This document shows positions 59,337-64,000 of a DNA stretch of 64,000 nucleotides, piece after piece. The notes under the pieces were generated by a model. It was not told the DNA's origin. It saw nothing but the letters and a program-made list of their open reading frames with translations, and did not search any database. Position numbers and translations under genes: made by a program. Within the stretch, counting starts at the first letter, position 1, and every line of letters starts with the position of its first letter. The stretch spans positions 71,516-135,515 of the forward strand of contig JAHBVR010000023.1 in NCBI GenBank assembly GCA_019637395.1. Reading direction: 5' to 3'. This stretch comes from Vulcanimicrobiota bacterium (GTDB taxonomy: Bacteria > Vulcanimicrobiota > Xenobia > Xenobiales > JADMJV01).

Positions 59337-61187
59337 ATGAGGAGACAGTTGGCGATCGCCCTGCTGGCCGCCGCGGGATTGGCCGTGCATGGCCTGTTGC
59401 GCTGGTTTGACCAGCCCTGGCATGGTTTTCCTCTGCAGGCGGTGGTGGTGTTGGGCGGTCTGCCCCTGCTCTGGGACCTTCTACGTAAGGCTTCGCGGGG
59501 CCAGTTCGGCTCGGACCTTCTGGCCGGCATTTCGATCATCACCTCGGTTTGCCTGGACCAATGGCTGGCCGGAGCGGTGGTGGTGCTGATGCTCTCGGGC
59601 GGCGAAGCCTTGGAGGACTATGCGGTGGGAAGGGCTTCCTCGGTGCTCGAGGCCCTGGCCAAACGCCTCCCCCAGCGGGCTCAACGGAAGCGGGATGGCC
59701 AGCTTGAGGAAATATCCCTGGATCGGATCGCCCTGGGAGACCATCTGGTGGTGTTGCCTCATCAGGCCGTACCGGTGGACGGCGTGGTGCTCGAAGGCTA
59801 CGGCCGTATCAACGAAGCCTACCTGACCGGGGAGCCCTATGAGAGCGCCAAAGTGCCCGGCTCGCAAGTGCTGTCCGGCTCGATCAATGGCGAGACTTCC
59901 CTGGTGATCCGGGCCGATAAGCTTCCCCAGGATTCCCGTTACGCCAAAATTATGCGAGTGATGCAAGACTCCCAGCAGCATCGGCCGCAAATGCGCCGTT
60001 TGGGCGATCGCCTGGGAGCCTGGTACACCCCTCTGGGAGTGGGCATCGCTCTGCTGGCCTGGTGGTGGAGCGGCCAGCCGCTCCGCTTCCTCTCGGTCCT
60101 GGTCATCGCCACTCCCTGCCCACTTCTGATCGCCATTCCCGTGGCTATCATCGGTTCTATCTCGCTGGCCGCCCGCCGCGGCATCATCATTCGCGATCCG
60201 GCTGTGTTGGAAAGAGCCGGAGTGTGCCAAACCATGATCTTGGACAAGACGGGTACGCTGACTTACGGTCGACCGGAGCTAACCGAGATTCAAGTCCTCG
60301 AAGGCTTCGAACGGGACCGCCTGCTGGGCTGGGCCGCCAGTCTAGAACGCTACTCTCGCCATCCGCTCTCGCTGGCGGTCCAGAAAGCCGCTCAGGCCGC
60401 CGGCTGCCCGTTGGAAGAAGCCACCGAGATTTCCGAGCCTCCCGGCCGCGGGATTCAGGGCCGGTTAGGAGAACGCCGGGTGGCCCTGGTCGGCCGCAAG
60501 CAATTGAGCGCCGAGCAAAGCGGCCGGTTGACGGGTCACCAATCCGGCCTGGAAGCCATCCTGCTGGTCGACGGAGAGCCGGCCGCCTGTCTGCAGTTTC
60601 GCGACCAGCCGCGCCACGATACCGCCGCCTTCCTGGGCCACCTGCACGGCAACCATGGATTTAAAAAACTTATGATTGTATCCGGGGATCGACTGCGCGA
60701 GGTCAACTACCTGGCCGATCAGGTCGGAATGACCGGCCTGGGCGGCGTGACCACCGAAGTTCACGCCGGCCAGTCGCCGGAGCAGAAACTGGCGATAGTG
60801 CGCGCCGAAACCGAACGGCAAGCCACCATCTACCTGGGCGACGGCATCAACGACGCGCCGGCGCTGACGGCCGCCACCGTCGGTCTGGCCATGGGGCAGC
60901 ACAGTGAAGTGACCGCCGAAGCAGCCGGCGCCGTCATTCTCGACAGCAGCCTGCGCAAAGTCGACGAGTTTCTTCACATCGGAAGGCGCCTGCGCCTGGT
61001 GGCCTTACAGAGCGCCCTGGGAGGCATCAGCCTGTCCCTGCTGGGCATGCTGTTGGCGGCCAGCGGCCACCTCTCACCCGTCCAGGGAGCCATCGGCCAG
61101 GAATTGATCGACCTGGCGGCCGTACTCAACGCCCTGCGCACCAGCTTCGCCACCGGTGACTTAAGCGACTACACTACCGCCGGGTAA
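59337..61187 (+). CDS. P1B-type heavy-metal-transporting ATPase
   Basis: 616 residues. Phosphorylation site DKTGTLT (D303), actuator TGEP, GDGINDAPAL hinge and the HP motif in YSRHPLSLA. The transport motif is T-P-C-P-L (C261), not the CPC of copper pumps or SPC of cobalt pumps. There is no N-terminal HMA or His-rich metal-binding domain. The exported metal is therefore unclear; CPx-type Zn/Cd or an unassigned subgroup are options. It starts at ATG 59337. Its last codons run into the 61-bp repeat array. Confidence 0.9.
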   Translation: MRRQLAIALLAAAGLAVHGLLRWFDQPWHGFPLQAVVVLGGLPLLWDLLRKASRGQFGSDLLAGISIITSVCLDQWLAGAVVVLMLSGGEALEDYAVGRASSVLEALAKRLPQRAQRKRDGQLEEISLDRIALGDHLVVLPHQAVPVDGVVLEGYGRINEAYLTGEPYESAKVPGSQVLSGSINGETSLVIRADKLPQDSRYAKIMRVMQDSQQHRPQMRRLGDRLGAWYTPLGVGIALLAWWWSGQPLRFLSVLVIATPCPLLIAIPVAIIGSISLAARRGIIIRDPAVLERAGVCQTMILDKTGTLTYGRPELTEIQVLEGFERDRLLGWAASLERYSRHPLSLAVQKAAQAAGCPLEEATEISEPPGRGIQGRLGERRVALVGRKQLSAEQSGRLTGHQSGLEAILLVDGEPAACLQFRDQPRHDTAAFLGHLHGNHGFKKLMIVSGDRLREVNYLADQVGMTGLGGVTTEVHAGQSPEQKLAIVRAETERQATIYLGDGINDAPALTAATVGLAMGQHSEVTAEAAGAVILDSSLRKVDEFLHIGRRLRLVALQSALGGISLSLLGMLLAASGHLSPVQGAIGQELIDLAAVLNALRTSFATGDLSDYTTAG

Positions 61188-61189
61188 CC

Positions 61190-61805
61190 GACTTACCGGC
61201 CTGATCCCGTAGGTGGCGGGGGCCGACTTGCCGGCCTGGTGGTAAAAATTACCGCCGCCCGGTAAGTCCTGAAGGCGGCTGACCCGACTTGCCAGCCTGG
61301 CGGTAAAAATTACCGCCGCCCGGTAAGTCCCGGAGGCGGCTGATCCGACTTGCCAGCCTGGCGGTAAAAATTACCGCCGCCTGGTAAGTCCTGAAGGCGG
61401 TGGGCCCGACTTGCCGGCTTGGCGGTAAGAATTACCGCCGCCTGGTAAGTCCCGGAGGCGGCTGACCCGACTTGCCAGCCTGGCGGTAAAAATTACCGGC
61501 GCCCGGTAAGTCTCGGCGGCGGAGGGCCCGACTTGCCAGCCTGGTGGTAAAAATCACCGCCGCCTGGTAAGTCCGGAGGTGGCGGGGGCCGACTTGCCGG
61601 CCTGGTGGTAAAAATTACCGCCGCCTGGTAAGTCCTGAGGCGGCGGGGCCGGCTTGCCAGCCTGGCGGTAAAAATTACCGCGGCCTGGTAAGTCCCGGCG
61701 GCGGCGGGCCCGACTTGCCAGCCTGGTGGTAAAAATTACCGCGGCCTGGTAAGTCCTGAAGGCGGCTGACCCGACTTGCCGGTAAAAATTACCGCCGCCC
61801 GGTAT
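61190..61805. repeat. Array of about ten 61-bp tandem hairpin repeats
   Basis: The junction TAAGTC recurs at 61263, 61324, 61385, 61446, 61507, 61568, 61629, 61689 and 61750: period 61 bases with one 60. Each unit has an inner perfect hairpin GGCGGTAA-AAA-TTACCGCC and outer arms ACTTGCCAG/CTGGTAAGT (one G:T change). A GC-rich linker (GGCGGCTGACCC-like) separates units. Copies vary by a few bases, often keeping the pairing. A 61-base period destroys any frame and no ORF crosses it. The array fills the whole gap between two convergent genes; the last unit is truncated. Confidence 0.93.
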
Positions 61806-62684
61806 TTATGGTACGATCCCGATATCCAGACTGAGGACGAATCCCGAGTTGGGATCTCCTGTCAATTCCGGAATCTGCAGCGAATAGCCATCGCTGAACA
61901 CGTTGTCGGTGTTCAGGCTGACTTGATTGAAGCGGCTTAAGCTACTGGCATAGGCGGAGGTGGCGTAGACCTGGTTGCAGGCGTTGGTGGTCATGGCGAT
62001 CTGCGAGGTGCGCAGGCGGTTGTTGGCCGTGGTGGCGGAGGCCAGGCTCCGGTAGACTTCAAAATGAATGTGCGGCCAGCGACCGGCGTAGCAAGCGGGA
62101 AAGATGCTGGTAAAGCTGACCTGCCCGGTGGAATCCGTTTCCTGTATTCCTCTGAGATAATTTTGGTTGGGCAGGTCATACATGGAATAGTAGCCATCTT
62201 TGTCACAGTGCCAGAGATAAATGGCGTAGCCGGCCAGGGCCGAGCAACTGTCGCTGACATTGGTTAGTGTCAGTTGAATGGTCAACGGAACTCCGGTGGC
62301 CGTGCCGCTCAGACCTGCAAAGCTCGAGCGTATATCGCTGCGGACGATACCGCTTGTGGTCAGGATGTTGACTCCATTCGATCCATCTGCCGGGTAGGGC
62401 CCATTCGTCTCGTTGGGAATAGCGGCGCAGGCCGTAGAGGGCACCTCGCTGGCGGAGGTATCCGTGCGGGTGCCATTGGAACTTCCGCCCTGAGACTGAG
62501 ACGACTCCTCTGAGTTAAGTCCTCCCACGCTCTGTGAGCCGCAGCCAATCAGGCCGGCGGTCATGCCGGCTTTGACCAGCAATCCCAGCAAACTTCGCCG
62601 GTTGAGCGTCTCCAGGTCAAAGAGAAGACCTTTGTCGTGGTCGTGATCGTGTTCTTGGTGAGTATGGTTTAAGTGCATAGACAT
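61806..62684 (-). CDS. Secreted intradiol-dioxygenase-like protein
   Basis: 292 residues. His-rich start (six His in the first 16 residues), then NRRSLLGLLVKAG...LIGC, a twin-arginine-type lipoprotein signal (R29, R30, C48). The mature domain matches the intradiol ring-cleavage fold: NGPYPAD, GIVRSDIR, AGYAIYLWHCDKDGYYS, and FPACYAGRWPHIHFEVY with the candidate Fe ligands Tyr/Tyr/His/His. It may oxidise catechol-like compounds outside the cytoplasm, though many secreted members have no known substrate. It ends exactly at the hairpin array. Confidence 0.85.
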   Translation of the reverse strand: MSMHLNHTHQEHDHDHDKGLLFDLETLNRRSLLGLLVKAGMTAGLIGCGSQSVGGLNSEESSQSQGGSSNGTRTDTSASEVPSTACAAIPNETNGPYPADGSNGVNILTTSGIVRSDIRSSFAGLSGTATGVPLTIQLTLTNVSDSCSALAGYAIYLWHCDKDGYYSMYDLPNQNYLRGIQETDSTGQVSFTSIFPACYAGRWPHIHFEVYRSLASATTANNRLRTSQIAMTTNACNQVYATSAYASSLSRFNQVSLNTDNVFSDGYSLQIPELTGDPNSGFVLSLDIGIVP

Positions 62685-62765
62685 AAGATGCGCAACCCAC
62701 CTTAAGTTTGAGCCGGCCCCTGACTGAAGGATTCCTTAAGTCTCACGACAATGCGGATTTCATGG

Positions 62766-62771
62766 TATAAA
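62766..62771 (+). promoter_or_regulatory. -10 element of a probably leaderless transcript
   Basis: TATAAA lies seven bases before ATG 62779, so transcription would start at or next to the start codon. There is no ribosome site before the ATG. No convincing -35 element is visible, so this is tentative. Confidence 0.4.
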
Positions 62772-62778
62772 TTAGCTT

Positions 62779-63741
62779 ATGTCAAGCCTGCCTATGGTCG
62801 ATCTTTCCTCTGCGGGCGCAGCCCGCAGCATCCGCACCGCCTGCCTCGAACATGGCTTTTTCTACCTGGTCGGCCACGGAGTGCCGGAGGAGCTGGGTCA
62901 GCGGCTGGCTCGGCTCTCACGCGAGTTCTTCGCCGCCCCCCTGGAGCAAAAGATGAGCCTGCGCATGGAATTGGGAGGGCGGGCCTGGCGGGGCTATTTC
63001 CGCCTGGGGGACGAGCTGACTTCAGGGCGTCCGGATCAGAAGGAAGGCCTCTACTTCGGCCAGGAACTGAGCGAGGACCATCCCGAGGTGCGGGCCGGAA
63101 CGCCCATGCATGGGCGAAATCTATTTCCAGATTTCGTGCCGGGCCTGGCCGAGACCGTGCTGGAGTACATGCAGGCCTGCGAGCGGGTGGGCCACGCCTT
63201 AATGCAAGGCATCGCCCTCAGCCTGGACCTGCCCGCGACCTACTTCTCTGAGCGCTACACCGGCGAGCCGCTATGCCTCTTCCGCACCTTTCACTACCCA
63301 CCGCACCGGGCCACTCCCGAGGAGAGCTGGGGCGTTGGCGAACACACCGACTACGGCGTTCTCACCATCCTGCGTCAGGACGAAGTGGGCGGGCTGCAGG
63401 TGAAGTCTCCGGGAGGCTGGATCGAGGCGCCTCCCATCCCCGACTCCTTCGTGTGCAATATCGGCGACATGCTCGATCGCATGACGGGCGGCCTGTATAA
63501 ATCCACCCCTCACCGAGTCAGGAACGACAGTGGCCGTTCGCGCCTCTCCTTTCCCTTCTTTTTCGATCCCAACTTCCGCGCCGAGATTCGCCCTATCGAA
63601 GGGCTGGGCCCGATTCGGGAAGACCAGCAGGAACGCTGGGACGGCGCCAGCGTGCACCAGTTCCAGGGCAGCTACGGAGATTATGTGCTGGCCAAGGTCT
63701 CCAAAGTCTTCCCTCAACTCAAGGTGGACGCTCAGCTCTAG
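62779..63741 (+). CDS. 2OG-Fe(II) oxygenase, isopenicillin-N-synthase-like
   Basis: 320 residues with the double-stranded beta-helix fold. Iron ligands are H189 and D191 (GEHTDYG) and H245 (STPHRV); R255 and S257 (RSRLSF) should bind 2-oxoglutarate. The N-terminal DIOX_N helix bundle begins SLPMVDLSS. Plant and bacterial relatives oxidise many small molecules; no substrate can be assigned. The ATG has no ribosome site and a TATAAA just upstream, suggesting a leaderless mRNA. Convergent with the partial gene at the window end. Confidence 0.9.
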   Translation: MSSLPMVDLSSAGAARSIRTACLEHGFFYLVGHGVPEELGQRLARLSREFFAAPLEQKMSLRMELGGRAWRGYFRLGDELTSGRPDQKEGLYFGQELSEDHPEVRAGTPMHGRNLFPDFVPGLAETVLEYMQACERVGHALMQGIALSLDLPATYFSERYTGEPLCLFRTFHYPPHRATPEESWGVGEHTDYGVLTILRQDEVGGLQVKSPGGWIEAPPIPDSFVCNIGDMLDRMTGGLYKSTPHRVRNDSGRSRLSFPFFFDPNFRAEIRPIEGLGPIREDQQERWDGASVHQFQGSYGDYVLAKVSKVFPQLKVDAQL

Positions 63742-63801
63742 CTGGCCCGAAACGGCCTCCTTTCCTGAAGGGCCGGCAAGCCGGGCCCCTTGCCTCAGGG
63801 A

Positions 63802-64000
63802 TTAGTCCTTGGTGGGAAAGGCCTGGGTAGCGATGACGTAGCCGTTGGTTCCCTTTTCCGTCAAGGTCACGCTGATCGGGCCTCCCCCGCTCAAAACAAT
63901 CGGGCCGTCCGAGGTCATCTTGCGATCAATATGGAGGAGCTGGGGTCCCCCCGGGCCGTTGAAACTACTGTAGAGCATGCTCAGATTCTCAGCAGCCTTA
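63802..64000 (-). CDS. C-terminal end of a gene continuing past the window
   Basis: Sixty-five codons open to the window edge, ending in TAA (63802-63804). The fragment begins KAAENLSMLYSSFNGPGG and ends ATQAFPTKD, with alternating hydrophobic beta strands (PISVTLTEKGTNGYVIAT). It could be the C-terminal domain of a pilin-like or secreted protein, but the sequence is too short to name. Confidence 0.6.
   Translation of the reverse strand, partial: KAAENLSMLYSSFNGPGGPQLLHIDRKMTSDGPIVLSGGGPISVTLTEKGTNGYVIATQAFPTKD

Noticed and set aside
61190-61805. CRISPR array or integron attC cassette array
   Set aside because: Units are fully repeated with no unique spacers, no cas genes or integrase are nearby, and no gene cassettes lie between units.

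Overview
The window is a GC-rich (roughly 60%), densely coded bacterial chromosome segment. It holds about 65 protein genes, four tRNA genes and no recognisable transposase, integrase, phage gene or CRISPR array. The cell is a diderm: there are RND efflux components, two TolC-family outer-membrane proteins, several lipoproteins and twin-arginine-type signals. The gene order does not match a textbook proteobacterial, firmicute or actinobacterial chromosome. For example, secE-nusG-rplK-rplA is present without rplJ/rplL or rpoB next to it, and fabF-rnc is present without acpP. I cannot name the phylum; a poorly sampled deep lineage is likely.

Layout. 0-10.7 kb: end of a diguanylate cyclase, an M14 carboxypeptidase, a CBS protein behind two tandem sigma70-type promoters, two tandem paralogous nucleotidyltransferases, a fungal-type cytosine deaminase, an ATP-grasp enzyme, and the fabF-rnc-yggU housekeeping operon. 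10.7-25 kb: tRNA-Leu, an FtsB/DivIC-like protein, accD-accA-pyk, mtaB-nrnA, an HD-GYP/zinc-ribbon/radical-SAM operon, tRNA-Ala, and a tRNA-Gly/tRNA-Thr/secE/nusG/rplK/rplA operon with a clear promoter. 25-30 kb: cinA-like protein, malate/lactate dehydrogenase, an FprA-type NADPH-ferredoxin reductase, an acyl-CoA ligase and a 49-residue bacterial metallothionein. 30-40 kb: an uncharacterised 585-residue protein; a large Met-rich, curlin-like repeat protein divergent from a zinc-ribbon helical protein across a palindrome-rich gap; a CBS-GAF histidine kinase; a RibA-RibD fusion; and a LuxR-type response regulator.

40-61 kb is the accessory, stress and metal part. It has a methyltransferase plus an OpuC-like ABC system whose binding protein and permease are fused in an unusual order, and a CoA-disulfide/persulfide reductase with rhodanese next to a frameshifted ccoG. 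An ArsR-type repressor with cysteines lies divergent to an adaptor-RND-TolC efflux operon (with a 10-2-10 dyad between them), and that operon ends in a stray betaine-type binding protein. Next come a Cys-rich membrane protein, a YtkA-TolC fusion and a multicopper oxidase carrying a C-terminal heavy-metal-binding domain, then a P1B-type ATPase. Together these suggest handling of soft metals and reactive sulfur at the envelope. 61-64 kb: a non-coding array of about ten 61-bp hairpin repeats fills the whole gap between the P-type ATPase and a convergent secreted intradiol-dioxygenase-like protein. A probably leaderless 2OG-Fe(II) oxygenase and the end of another gene follow.

The best candidates for something undescribed are the curlin/RTX-like repeat protein with its divergent partner (31.7-35.0 kb), the 61-bp hairpin array (61.2-61.8 kb), and the ArsR-linked sulfur/efflux block (44.2-54.4 kb). 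All functional statements come from reading the sequence and recalling families; no database search was run.
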